From PNON01 sp964387025 (GTDB lineage: Bacteria > Chloroflexota > Anaerolineae > Anaerolineales > Anaerolineaceae): a DNA stretch of 64,000 nucleotides. The notes under the pieces are model-generated. The model worked only from the letters and a program-made list of their open reading frames with translations. It made no database searches and was not told where the DNA came from. The DNA is taken from assembly GCA_964387025.1 (NCBI GenBank), contig CAYLUZ010000003.1:1-64000 (forward strand). Reading direction: 5' to 3'. Below are positions 41,018-50,828 of the stretch, piece by piece. Each line of letters opens with the position of its first letter. The stretch's first letter is position 1. Made by a program: the position numbers and the translations under genes.

Positions 41018-42820
41018 ATGAAACTATCCGATTATGTAATTGATTTTATCTATCAGACAGGGGTAGGTCATTTATTTATGATTGTAGGCGGGGGAGCGAT
41101 GCATTTGGATGAATCTGCAGGTAATCATCCGCAAATGAAATACATCTGCAATCTTCATGAACAGGCATCAGCGATTTGCGCACAGGCGTATGCACATACA
41201 ACGAACAACCTCGGAGCAGCACTGGTAACTACTGGTCCCGGCGGAACAAATACCATTACAGGTGTAGCGGCATCATGGATTGATTCAATGCCTGTGATTA
41301 TCATATCCGGACAGGTGAAAACCTCGACGCTCATGGAAGGAACAGGTTTACGCCAGAGAGGTTCCCAGGAAGTGGATATAGTCTCCGTCATCAAACCTCT
41401 TACCAAATATGCAGTGCAGATCCGGGATCCAAAAAGCATTCGATACCACATGGAAAAAGCAACCTACCTTGCCAGGAATGGACGAAGGGGGCCGGTATGG
41501 GTGGATATTCCGTTGGATATTCAGGCTGCCAATATCGACCCGGACTTATTGACTGGTTTTAATCCCGCAGATGAATTTATACAAAACGATGATTCTGTCT
41601 TGCTGGAGCAGGTCCAAAAAGTCATCGAATATATTAAGGTGGCAAAAAGACCGGTCCTGCTCGTTGGTCATGGAGTTCAATCAGCAGGGGCAGAACAGGA
41701 TTTTCTCGATCTGATTGAAAAGTTAAAAATACCGGTGCTGACAACCTGGAAGGCAATCGGGTTGATCGCTGATGATCACCCTCTGGCGATTGGACGTCCG
41801 GGGTCGATCGGTCAGCGTGGAGCAAATTTCGCCCAACAGAATAGCGATCTCATCATTGTCATTGGTGCCAGACTGGATCCAGATCAGGTCGCTTTCAGTT
41901 ATGGTAATTTTGCCAGAGGTGCTAGAAAGATTATTGTTGATATCGACCAAGCTGAAATAAATAAACTTGAAATGAAGATCGACCTGCAGATTAACAATGA
42001 CGCAGGTATTTTCATCCGGCAATTATCAAAAACCGTTTCACATATTAATGGAAGTCAATGGAAAGAATGGGTGGAACGCTGCCGGAACTGGAAGCAGCGT
42101 TACCCGGTTGTATTACCTGAATATTACAAGCAAAAAAAATATGTGAATATGTATGTGTTGATGGATATTCTTTCCCAGCTTTCACAACCTGGTGAGTTGA
42201 TTGTTCCGGGAAGCTCAGGTCCTTGTGCGAATACAATGATGCAGGCGTGGTTTGTCAAAAAAGGACAGAAATTTATATTTGCCCCCGGTTTGGGATCGAT
42301 GGGATTTGGATTGCCGATGAGTATTGGTGCATGCCTGGCAAATGATTTGACCAGGACAATTTGTATCAATGGTGACGGGGGATTCCAATGTAATATTCAG
42401 GAACTCGAAACCGTGTCTAGATTGGGATTGCCCATTAAATTTTTTGTGCTTAACAATACTGGATATGGTTCCATTATGGCTATGCAAAGAAATTATTTCA
42501 AAGGACATTATGTTGGCAGCAACCCTAATAGCGGATTAACATTTCCGAATATAACAAAAGTAGCAAAAGCATATGGTATCCCTGCTTTTCGAATAAGCAA
42601 CCAAAAGGATATTTATAATAAATTGGCAGATATTTTACATACACCTGGCCCAGTAATTTGTGATGTCCTGGTGGATCCGGAGCAAGTACAAATGCCTCGC
42701 GTTACTTCCGTTATAAAATCTGATGGAACTGTGGTTTCGAAACCCATGGAAGATCTTTGGCCGTTTCTTGACCGAAGTGAGTTTCTTGAGAATATGATCA
42801 TTCCACCCTTGCCAGAATAA
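41018..42820 (+). CDS. ThDP enzyme related to acetolactate synthase, YerE-like sugar-branching candidate
   Basis: A 600-residue member of the acetolactate-synthase family. It shows HLFMIVGGGAMHLDESAGNH, the catalytic Glu in CNLHEQASAICAQAYA, TTGPGGTNTITGVAAS and the ThDP/Mg motif CINGDGGFQCNIQELETVSR ending LNNTGYGSIMAMQRNYF. It differs from the housekeeping IlvB at 5392, lacks a small subunit, and sits directly after rfbFGH and an SDR. In Yersinia, YerE in the same setting adds a two-carbon unit from pyruvate to CDP-3,6-dideoxy-4-keto-glucose. I infer that role here. ATG 41018 was chosen with AGGGTG upstream; an in-frame GTG at 41009 is less likely. Confidence 0.82.
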   Translation: MKLSDYVIDFIYQTGVGHLFMIVGGGAMHLDESAGNHPQMKYICNLHEQASAICAQAYAHTTNNLGAALVTTGPGGTNTITGVAASWIDSMPVIIISGQVKTSTLMEGTGLRQRGSQEVDIVSVIKPLTKYAVQIRDPKSIRYHMEKATYLARNGRRGPVWVDIPLDIQAANIDPDLLTGFNPADEFIQNDDSVLLEQVQKVIEYIKVAKRPVLLVGHGVQSAGAEQDFLDLIEKLKIPVLTTWKAIGLIADDHPLAIGRPGSIGQRGANFAQQNSDLIIVIGARLDPDQVAFSYGNFARGARKIIVDIDQAEINKLEMKIDLQINNDAGIFIRQLSKTVSHINGSQWKEWVERCRNWKQRYPVVLPEYYKQKKYVNMYVLMDILSQLSQPGELIVPGSSGPCANTMMQAWFVKKGQKFIFAPGLGSMGFGLPMSIGACLANDLTRTICINGDGGFQCNIQELETVSRLGLPIKFFVLNNTGYGSIMAMQRNYFKGHYVGSNPNSGLTFPNITKVAKAYGIPAFRISNQKDIYNKLADILHTPGPVICDVLVDPEQVQMPRVTSVIKSDGTVVSKPMEDLWPFLDRSEFLENMIIPPLPE

Positions 42821-42834
42821 TTTAGGAGAATGAT

Positions 42835-43764
42835 ATGGCGAAGATTAGTATTGTCACACCATGTTTCAATGAGGAACCTAATGTTCGACTCATTTACGAA
42901 GTCGTGAAAAATGTATTTTCCGATCTACCTCAGCATAGTTATGAACACATTTTCATTGATAATTCATCCATGGATAGGACTGTAGAGGAACTGCGCAAAA
43001 TTTCCGGCATTGATAAAAATGTGAAGGTGATCGTGAATGTACGAAACTTTGGCCATATCCGTTCGCCATATCATGCTTTCTTACAAGCTACAGGTGACGC
43101 TGTAGTCATTATTGCAGCAGACTTGCAAGATCCACCTGACCTGATTCCGGAATTCATTAAACAATGGGAAAATGGATACAAAGTGGTCATGGGTGTTAAG
43201 GTCAAGAGTAAAGAATCCAAGATTATGTTTAATCTTAGAAAACTGTACTATAGAACTTTGGCAACCATCTCTGAGGTGGAATTAATTGAAAACTATACTG
43301 GTTTCGGCTTATATGACCGCCAGGTGGTGGAAGTATTCAGGGAGCTGGATGAGCTGTTACCTTATTTTCGTGGGATTATTCCCGAACTTGGTTTTGAGAG
43401 CGCAAAAGTACCTTATGTCCAACAGGCTCGTGAAAAAGGTCATTCAAAGAATAATTTGTACACACTTTATGATATGGCTATGCTCGGATTAACAAGTTAT
43501 TCCAAAGCCCCACTTAGGCTGGCAACGATGTTTGGTTTTTTCACCGGGTTCGTCAGTTTTTTAATTGGAATGTTTTATCTGGTTTATAAACTGATCTATT
43601 GGAAAAGTTTTACACTGGGTCTTGCACCAATGGTGATCGGTCTATTTTTCTTCGGATCGATACAGCTATTTTTCCTTGGTCTTGTTGGCGAATATGTTGG
43701 AGCCATATATACCAGAGTCATTAAACGTCCTCACGTCATCGAAAAAGAACGGATCAATTTCTAA
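42835..43764 (+). CDS. GT2 glycosyltransferase, polyprenyl-phosphate (DPM1/GtrB) type
   Basis: A 309-residue protein with a cytosolic GT-A domain (ISIVTPCFNEEPNVRLIYEV, NSSMDRTVEELRKI, AADLQDPPDLIPEFIKQWEN, metal-binding DLQD) and two C-terminal membrane segments near residues 225-250 and 260-290. This is the layout of enzymes that load a sugar onto undecaprenyl phosphate for later transfer outside the cell by GT-C enzymes, several of which follow. TTTAGGAG precedes the ATG. Confidence 0.9.
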   Translation: MAKISIVTPCFNEEPNVRLIYEVVKNVFSDLPQHSYEHIFIDNSSMDRTVEELRKISGIDKNVKVIVNVRNFGHIRSPYHAFLQATGDAVVIIAADLQDPPDLIPEFIKQWENGYKVVMGVKVKSKESKIMFNLRKLYYRTLATISEVELIENYTGFGLYDRQVVEVFRELDELLPYFRGIIPELGFESAKVPYVQQAREKGHSKNNLYTLYDMAMLGLTSYSKAPLRLATMFGFFTGFVSFLIGMFYLVYKLIYWKSFTLGLAPMVIGLFFFGSIQLFFLGLVGEYVGAIYTRVIKRPHVIEKERINF

Positions 43765-43765
43765 T

Positions 43766-45337
43766 TTGATTATCTGGTTAAATAAGCATAAAGTCCTTAT
43801 ATTCATTACCGCTGGATGTATTTTTCTAATAATCCATGGCTGGTCACTTTTACGTTATCCGGCACCGATGGTTGACGAAGCCACGCTTATCAGTAGGGCT
43901 TGGACATTTATTTCAACAGGGCATCAGTATGGGGAATTGGATTCAGGGTTAGCTGATTCTTTACCAGGTGTGTGGACCATTAATTCATGGTTCTTTACAT
44001 TTTTCCAGTCACTTGCCTTACGTTTATTTTCCCGGCCTTCATTACTCGCTGGCAGAGTGTTGTCACTTCTATGGGGAATCGTTTTATTATTTGCCACTTA
44101 TAAAATAGCCAAGAAACTCGGGAATAAGCAAATTGCATGGATTTGCACAATCCTTGTTTCTTTTTCAAACCATTTTATATTGTCTGCTCATCAAGCCAGG
44201 TATGATATCGCTGCCGCTACAATTGGTTATGGTGCCATTGCACTAATCCTAGACAATACCAATCATCGAAATTTGAAAGCTTTCTTCGCAGGATTAATAC
44301 TATTAATTGCCTGCGAAATTCATTTAAATAGTATTATTTTTCTACCTATTCTATTGTTGATATTCTTTATAGAATCCTCATGGAAAATGTTTGTGAGGAA
44401 GTATTTCTGGCTTTTTATCATAGGATGTTTGACTGGCCTATTTATCTATTCATTTTTACATTTTGCCCAATACCCAAGCGAATTCTTACAAATAAATAAT
44501 GCAATTAATTCAGAATACTATACACCACCAATTCTTCGGTGGGACATAATGTATCTCCTGAATCGAGCTGTTTACACGCTTATCTATTTTCTTCTTGAGT
44601 TGGATATTAGCATCGTACTTATTATCGGATCAACAATATACCTTCTATTGCATCCGATCCTAAATTCCAGGACAGTTCTTTGGATTAATCTTGTAATGCT
44701 GATCGTGGTGATCCTGATTTATCCAACTCTTTACTCGCCATATGGGATCATATTTACACCAGCATATTTACTTATTCCATCATTTGTAATCAGTTCATCA
44801 ATTAATAAACAACTACAACCTGGATTTTGGCCGATACTAAAAAAAACAGGTCTATGGATTCTCGTCGGATTATCATTCTTAAGCAGCTACCGTTTGTTCA
44901 TAGATGATCATTGGTTAGAGCTCCAGAACGCCAATGCACTGGTAAAAAAGGAATACACCAGTTCTTCGGTAGTTATGGGTTCGCAGCTATACTGGTTTGA
45001 TTTTTCAGGTAAAAGATTCTACTCCTGGGAGTTCCTACCATACTACAGAAGATTTCATCCCGGCGCTTCAATTGAAGATGCGCTGAACAATTTTAAACCA
45101 GATATGATCGTAATTGATTACCCTACCTATTTGCATATTTTAGATGAAGAAAAGCATGGTTACCCGCGTCTACAGTATCCAAATTTCAGACAGGAAATGT
45201 TTGATACTTTAATCTCCAAATCGACCAAATATGATGTTGTAAGCACTAAGTATTATGGACCTATTTTTATTTTCCATTTTGACTGGAAAGTCCAATCAAA
45301 AGATTTATCCCATACTAGTATAAAAGTTCAGAATTAA
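43766..45337 (+). CDS. GT39/PMT-like membrane glycosyltransferase (first of two tandem paralogues)
   Basis: A polytopic protein of about 523 residues with roughly ten membrane segments and a C-terminal soluble part. The first outer loop carries RYPAPMVDEATLISRAWTFI, with the Asp-Glu pair found in GT-C transferases that use lipid-linked sugars. The next gene shares the same layout (RYPAPFVDEAWLTSRAW), so the two arose by duplication. Start assignment is uncertain: TTG 43766 directly follows the GT2 stop, and an ATG at 43694 would overlap the GT2 gene. Base composition from here to about 50.7 kb is AT-rich compared with the amino-acid operons. Confidence 0.72.
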   Translation: MIIWLNKHKVLIFITAGCIFLIIHGWSLLRYPAPMVDEATLISRAWTFISTGHQYGELDSGLADSLPGVWTINSWFFTFFQSLALRLFSRPSLLAGRVLSLLWGIVLLFATYKIAKKLGNKQIAWICTILVSFSNHFILSAHQARYDIAAATIGYGAIALILDNTNHRNLKAFFAGLILLIACEIHLNSIIFLPILLLIFFIESSWKMFVRKYFWLFIIGCLTGLFIYSFLHFAQYPSEFLQINNAINSEYYTPPILRWDIMYLLNRAVYTLIYFLLELDISIVLIIGSTIYLLLHPILNSRTVLWINLVMLIVVILIYPTLYSPYGIIFTPAYLLIPSFVISSSINKQLQPGFWPILKKTGLWILVGLSFLSSYRLFIDDHWLELQNANALVKKEYTSSSVVMGSQLYWFDFSGKRFYSWEFLPYYRRFHPGASIEDALNNFKPDMIVIDYPTYLHILDEEKHGYPRLQYPNFRQEMFDTLISKSTKYDVVSTKYYGPIFIFHFDWKVQSKDLSHTSIKVQN

Positions 45338-45340
45338 ACG

Positions 45341-46852
45341 ATGAGCATAATTAAGAAATACCACACCATTTTAATTATTACAGTAACAGGTTCGATCTTA
45401 TTGATCCTGCACTTTTGGTCAATAATGCGATATCCCGCTCCATTTGTGGATGAAGCTTGGCTGACAAGTAGGGCATGGGCATTTCTTCACACGGGACACC
45501 AGTTGGGCTCCCTGGATATGGGTGTGGCTGAAAACCTGCCTGGTGGATGGGTGGCCAACCAATGGCTGATCACTGCTCTCCAGTCAATTTGTCTCAGAAT
45601 AGCCGGACAACCCAGTCTATTTGCAGTTCGTCTTCTTTCTCTCGGTTGGGGTGTGTTGCTAATAGCCGCAACTTTTCAGATTGGACGTCAGATATTTTCT
45701 AAAGCAACTGCACTATTCGGAGGTATGTTACTCGCGTTCTCCATATCCTTTTTTTATTCAGCCCACTCTGCACGATACGACATTATGGCTGCATCTCTTG
45801 GATATTGTGCTGTTGCATTTTACTTTTCCATTAAGAACGACAGCCTTCTTAATGGCCTTTGGATAGGATTGCTTGTTTCAATGGCTGTTGAAACACATCT
45901 AAACAGCCTGATCTTTGGAGTGGCAGTATTGGGTATGTTTATTGTAGATAATGGAAAAGCAATCATTAATAGGAGACAGTTTTGGGGATATGCCCTGGGT
46001 GGAACAATTGGATTAGTTAGTTATCTTGCTTTGCACGTGATCCAATTTCCGGAAACATTTATTTACTTGAATCGAATACTGATCACTTCACGATATTTAC
46101 CTGCTGTCGTTCAATCCAATGGAATTACTCTTCAAAATTCATTGAGTGATATCGCCAACCTGCTTTATGTTGCTAATTCCACACTGTTGATCTTTCTACC
46201 TTTTTCCATTATTCATGCATTCCGTAATGACAGATCTACAGGTAAAAGGTTGGCAATTTTCTCATTATTACTTTTCTTTGCGTTACTCCTCCTTATCAGG
46301 AATAAATTCTTCTTCTATTCGATCCTGATCGCTCCGGTTTTCTTTATCTTGAATGCCGATTATTTAATATTCCTGTTAAAGAAGCCGTGGAAACCAAGTA
46401 TTCAGAATTATTTGATCCGTATAATGATCTTTGCCTGTGTCATTGCACTTGCAGGTTTTTCAATCCGAAATTTAAGTAGTGATCAATTCCAAAAGTATCA
46501 ACAGACGCAAAACAAAGTGAATCAGTATGTTGAACCTGGTGATACTATCCTGGGTACACAGGTATTCTGGTTCGGTCTCGCTGAACATCCATATTTTTCT
46601 TGGGAACTTCTTGAGGTATATCCGGTTTATCGACCCGGTGAAACTTTATCGAGCACATTGATGAAATTTAAACCAAACATAATTGTTTTGGATGAGCATG
46701 CTTATGAGTATATTCGTTATGATAGCAGCACGGAAAAAAGCAGAGTCTCCCGGACAGAGCTCGAATCATTTTTGGCTGAACACGCCGTCCATATTGCTCG
46801 TATAGACGGAGAAATTTATTCGCCTGTGGATGTATACCGACTTGATTGGTAG
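45341..46852 (+). CDS. GT39/PMT-like membrane glycosyltransferase (second paralogue)
   Basis: A 503-residue polytopic protein: N-terminal TM at residues 8-28, then RYPAPFVDEAWLTSRAWAFL with the acidic pair, HTGHQLGSLDMGVAENLPGG, and eight or more further TM segments, ending in a soluble region (EPGDTILGTQVFWFGLAEHP). It matches its upstream neighbour motif by motif, including a GDTILGTQVFWF / SSVVMGSQLYWF segment near the end. The ATG lies 3 bp after the neighbour's stop, so the genes are coupled. It probably transfers a sugar from a polyprenyl carrier on the outer face; the acceptor is unknown. Confidence 0.8.
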   Translation: MSIIKKYHTILIITVTGSILLILHFWSIMRYPAPFVDEAWLTSRAWAFLHTGHQLGSLDMGVAENLPGGWVANQWLITALQSICLRIAGQPSLFAVRLLSLGWGVLLIAATFQIGRQIFSKATALFGGMLLAFSISFFYSAHSARYDIMAASLGYCAVAFYFSIKNDSLLNGLWIGLLVSMAVETHLNSLIFGVAVLGMFIVDNGKAIINRRQFWGYALGGTIGLVSYLALHVIQFPETFIYLNRILITSRYLPAVVQSNGITLQNSLSDIANLLYVANSTLLIFLPFSIIHAFRNDRSTGKRLAIFSLLLFFALLLLIRNKFFFYSILIAPVFFILNADYLIFLLKKPWKPSIQNYLIRIMIFACVIALAGFSIRNLSSDQFQKYQQTQNKVNQYVEPGDTILGTQVFWFGLAEHPYFSWELLEVYPVYRPGETLSSTLMKFKPNIIVLDEHAYEYIRYDSSTEKSRVSRTELESFLAEHAVHIARIDGEIYSPVDVYRLDW

Positions 46853-46953
46853 AATCAATATTTGTTATGTAGATTGCAAACAAACGCCCGATTTCTTTGT
46901 GTTAGCAAACCTTACAATAATTGCTTTACTTCAAAAAAAATATCCGGTCAAAA

Positions 46954-48573
46954 ATGAAGAACCTTCGAAGCACGATAGCTATAATTTACCCATTTATTTT
47001 TGCAATATTTCCAGTCATATCCAATTTCCTAATTAACAAAAATAAAATCCTTGTACAGGATTTATTCTCTGTAATTGGATTATTCCTCCTTATGGCAATA
47101 ATTCTTTTGACTGGATTTGGATTTATTCTCAAAAGTAAAGTAAAAGCTGGAATTCTTACTTCAATAATATTTTATGTACTGTTTTCTTTCCATGACATTG
47201 TTTATTTAGTTGAAATAATCGCTAAAAATATTGGGTATAGTCGCCAAGCACATTCGTTAATGTATTCCCAAAATGTTTTATGGATTTGGTTAATAATTGA
47301 CATTATCGTTATTATCCTGTTCAGTGAAAGAATAGTATCGGAGAAATGGCCAATTTATCAAATAAATCAGTTCTTAAGTATATTTTCTATTGGGCTTGTA
47401 CTTATTACGTTATTCAATGCGATAGCGCCATTCAAAAAGTATCCACCAAAAACTACACAATCAGATAGTTCTTTTAATACTAATTGGGGAACTTCGATTG
47501 CGAACGAACCTTGCCTTTTAACAAAACCTGCACAACAACCACCTGATATTTATTATATTATCCTGGATAGTTATGCCAGAAACGATGTCCTTCTTCAAAT
47601 GTATGATACCGATAATAAAGAATTCATCTCCTTTTTACAAGAAAATGGTTTTTTTGTGGCGACCAACGCCAAAGCGAATTATAAACACACTTCTATTGCA
47701 TTGAGTTCATATTTGAATTTCGATTATTTGGATCATTTGGAAGCGGAAACCGGGTTGGATGCACTTAACGAAAACCATCTTTCAACTTTGATCGAAAACA
47801 ATAGGACTTTTCATCAGTTGAGGTGTATCGGTTATGAAATTATTGCTTATTCATCGGGATTTTATTATACAGATATACGCACAGCAGATGAACAAATATT
47901 CACATGGAGTCTTGATAATAGTTTTCTTGACCTCATGATCAGTTCTTCCCCGATTTCCATCGTTATGCAAAACTACCAGTATAACCAGCACCGCAATCGC
48001 ATCCTTTTCACATTGAAAGATCTAGAAGATGTTCCTCAAACGAATAAACCAAAATTTATTTTTGCGCATATATTTTCACCGCACCCTCCTTTTGTCCTGG
48101 GAAGGAATGGAAAACCAATTAATCCCCAAAGGTTCTTTTCTTTGAATGATGGGAGCACATTCATGAAAATGGACAGTAAGGATGTGTATATTTCAGGATA
48201 TGCCAACCAGGTGGTTGGTTTAAACCTGGAAATCAAGAAAACGATTTCCGGAATTCTTGTAAACTCAAAAATTCCCCCAATAATTATTATTCAAGGGGAT
48301 CACGGACCGGCTTCAGAATATGCGAATGATAGCATGGTAGATACAAATCTATGGGAAAGAATGTCAATTTTTAGTGCATACTATTTCCAGGGAGAACGCC
48401 CAACTTCCCTGTATTCAGGCATTACTCCTGTAAACACATTCCGGATAGTCTTTAACGAATTTTTCGGGAGTAAATTACCACTTTTTGAAGATATTAGCTA
48501 TTATTCACCTGATTCAAACATTAATGAAATGACTGATGTGACTAACCTTATAAAAGATAATATGCTACCATGA
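46954..48573 (+). CDS. Sulfatase/alkaline-phosphatase-fold membrane protein
   Basis: A 539-residue protein. The N-terminal 160 residues form about five membrane segments. The rest is a sulfatase-like domain with PDIYYIILDSYARNDVLLQM, FIFAHIFSPHPPFVLGRNG and a metal site IIIIQGDHGPASEY. Proteins of this build transfer phospho-groups (phosphoethanolamine or glycerol-phosphate) to surface glycans, or hydrolyse sulfates; the sequence does not tell which. ATG 46954 was chosen over TTG 46921 because the latter adds a charged tail; neither has a good ribosome-binding site. Confidence 0.72.
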   Translation: MKNLRSTIAIIYPFIFAIFPVISNFLINKNKILVQDLFSVIGLFLLMAIILLTGFGFILKSKVKAGILTSIIFYVLFSFHDIVYLVEIIAKNIGYSRQAHSLMYSQNVLWIWLIIDIIVIILFSERIVSEKWPIYQINQFLSIFSIGLVLITLFNAIAPFKKYPPKTTQSDSSFNTNWGTSIANEPCLLTKPAQQPPDIYYIILDSYARNDVLLQMYDTDNKEFISFLQENGFFVATNAKANYKHTSIALSSYLNFDYLDHLEAETGLDALNENHLSTLIENNRTFHQLRCIGYEIIAYSSGFYYTDIRTADEQIFTWSLDNSFLDLMISSSPISIVMQNYQYNQHRNRILFTLKDLEDVPQTNKPKFIFAHIFSPHPPFVLGRNGKPINPQRFFSLNDGSTFMKMDSKDVYISGYANQVVGLNLEIKKTISGILVNSKIPPIIIIQGDHGPASEYANDSMVDTNLWERMSIFSAYYFQGERPTSLYSGITPVNTFRIVFNEFFGSKLPLFEDISYYSPDSNINEMTDVTNLIKDNMLP

Positions 48574-48726
48574 GAGGGAGTTTCATCATTTATACACCCT
48601 CGATTAACTTGGATTAGGTTTCATACGAAAATGTAAAATTAGGATAATATAAGTTCAATTGCGGGTTGGATGTATTGTCAGGTTTAGGCTCATAAAATCA
48701 TTCGGTGATTGAATAGACGAAATGTG

Positions 48727-50766
48727 ATGAATAAAACCAAATCAATAATCGTCGTGAGTTCCATTGGGTTCCTCTACATTCTATTGATCTTATTTCAATT
48801 TCCATTTTTGAATCATCTCATAGATATTACCCGGGGGAATTCTTCCCAAATTGTGAGTGTTTTATATTCAATATGTCTATCTTTATTTGTTATATTATTG
48901 TCGGGGGGATTGGGCAAAGCTATTATCTGGAAAGCAAAATTTAGTACTCTGATTTCAATCGAAGAAAACCTCATTAGTGTAGTACTTGGACTAGGTTGTA
49001 TTGCATATGTAGTATTGTTTTTAGGAATAATCGGATTTCTCACATCCATGTCATTGATTCTTTTATTGGGAATAATTGGAGGAGTAACATATAAAACTGC
49101 GATTGCTTTTGGGATGGAAATTCTTGAAATTGCAATTCGCTCCAAGCAGATTTGGCGATCTTTCCGAATTATCGAAAAAATATTATTAATAATCGGCGGA
49201 ATGGCCATATTCCTGGCTTTTATTCAGGCATTAACCCCTCCCTGGCATTATGATGGATTATCTTATCACCTGTCTGGTCCCCGCCAGTTCATTCAAGATG
49301 CGCGGATTTTGCCTGATTATTATAACTGGTTTACCTTTTACCCATCCACCTGGGAAATGCTATACACCCTGGGCTTGGGATTGAAGAGTGAAATTTTCTC
49401 GCACCTGATGCATTTTTCAGCATTTCTCTTATTGCTTGCTGCCACGTACATTTTTGGAAGAAGGTATCTACCAAAACCGGGTGGTTGGTTGGCTGCCTTA
49501 CTGTTATTGGCGATCCCCATTTTGCCGTTGTGGGCGAGTGCAGCGTACACCGATATTGCCTGGGCTTTGTATCAATTCCTTGCAATTACATTTATCGTCA
49601 AATGGACTGATGGTAGAGATAAAGGTTATTTAATTCTCGCCGGAATAATGCAGGGATTTGCCCTCGGGAGTAAATACCTTGCTTTTTCAGGATTACTTAT
49701 TCTCAGCATAATCATTATTTGGAAAAGTTTCGATGAAACCCAGTCGAAATGGAAATCAATTCTTTTTAATGGATTCTTTTTTTTCATCAGTGCTCTACTG
49801 GTTTGTTCGCCCTGGTATATCAAAAACCTGATATGGACAGGAAATCCGGTTTTTCCACTAATTCTGCCCCAAGAAAAAATCAATCCTCAGCAAATAGCCA
49901 TATGGATGGATTATGTGCGCAGCTTTGGCACTGGTTTTAGGTGGCAGGATTACCTGATGCTGCCAATCAATTTGTTCATCCGTCACGATGCATACGGCTC
50001 ATTCATGGGTACGATGGAGATGCCTAATCCTCTATACCTGTTGGCTTTTCTTTACCCTGTTTTTCGGCGAAACCTTTTAGTTACAGTAGGAGGTATTCTT
50101 GATACTCTGGCAATTATTACGGCCTTACTGTTTATAGCCTGGGCTATCGGTTCCCAACAAAATCGTTTTTTATTGCCTCTTTTTCCGGGATTGAGTATTC
50201 TCGCCAGTTTCGTCCTTCTGTCCATTTCGAATAAAATCCGTTTTCAACATATTGGCAGAAGCATAGTTATCGGTTCGGCAGGAGGTATGTTGCTGGTCAC
50301 CCTGATCTTTATGGGGATATATATAAACCTTGTTCGACCTGACAGAGTCATATTTGGAGTTGAATCCAAAGTGCATTTCTTACAGCGAATGGTTCGCGAT
50401 TATTCGGGGATCGAATTTATTAATGATCACCTTCCTAATTCGTCACGCGTATTGATGCTTTGGGATGCGCGAGGATATTACTGTGAAAACCGCTGCATTC
50501 CTGATACAGACCAATCGAAATGGGTGACAATGGTTGCTGAGCATCCGGAAATTCTGGATATGGCAAGCAATCTAAAAGCGGAAAAAATTACACACCTTTT
50601 CTTTAGTAAAGATGATGCTTCATTTTTTATCTTAAAACATGACCCACAGAAAATTCATCTTCATGCGGCCAAATTTCTCCTGGATAAATTTGTTCCAGCA
50701 TGTACCATTAACCGTTATGAAGATGAATGGTCTGCAGTATATGAACTGCAACCATCCTGTAAATGA
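48727..50766 (+). CDS. Polytopic GT-C-like membrane protein
   Basis: A 679-residue protein with about fourteen hydrophobic segments. A loop after roughly the fifth TM reads PPWHYDGLSYHLSGPRQFIQ, with Asp and His placed like the acidic loop of GT-C transferases, and later GFALGSKYLAFSGLLILSII. The C-terminal soluble part (SRVLMLWDARGYYCENRCIP) resembles that of other Chloroflexi GT-C proteins. The start is uncertain: ATG 48727 is preferred, with TTG 48709 and GTG 48724 possible; no strong ribosome-binding site. The role is most likely glycan assembly with the preceding genes. Confidence 0.7.
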   Translation: MNKTKSIIVVSSIGFLYILLILFQFPFLNHLIDITRGNSSQIVSVLYSICLSLFVILLSGGLGKAIIWKAKFSTLISIEENLISVVLGLGCIAYVVLFLGIIGFLTSMSLILLLGIIGGVTYKTAIAFGMEILEIAIRSKQIWRSFRIIEKILLIIGGMAIFLAFIQALTPPWHYDGLSYHLSGPRQFIQDARILPDYYNWFTFYPSTWEMLYTLGLGLKSEIFSHLMHFSAFLLLLAATYIFGRRYLPKPGGWLAALLLLAIPILPLWASAAYTDIAWALYQFLAITFIVKWTDGRDKGYLILAGIMQGFALGSKYLAFSGLLILSIIIIWKSFDETQSKWKSILFNGFFFFISALLVCSPWYIKNLIWTGNPVFPLILPQEKINPQQIAIWMDYVRSFGTGFRWQDYLMLPINLFIRHDAYGSFMGTMEMPNPLYLLAFLYPVFRRNLLVTVGGILDTLAIITALLFIAWAIGSQQNRFLLPLFPGLSILASFVLLSISNKIRFQHIGRSIVIGSAGGMLLVTLIFMGIYINLVRPDRVIFGVESKVHFLQRMVRDYSGIEFINDHLPNSSRVLMLWDARGYYCENRCIPDTDQSKWVTMVAEHPEILDMASNLKAEKITHLFFSKDDASFFILKHDPQKIHLHAAKFLLDKFVPACTINRYEDEWSAVYELQPSCK

Positions 50767-50813
50767 ATATAATTGCCTGATGTAATTGATCAAAACCACA
50801 CTGCGTTTCCCCA

Positions 50814-50822
50814 TGCTATAAT
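50814..50822 (+). promoter_or_regulatory. Extended -10 of a leaderless promoter
   Basis: TGC-TATAAT, six bases before the ATG at 50829. The intervening CCTCCC cannot act as a ribosome-binding site, so the mRNA should start at the AUG. Confidence 0.6.
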
Positions 50823-50828
50823 CCTCCC

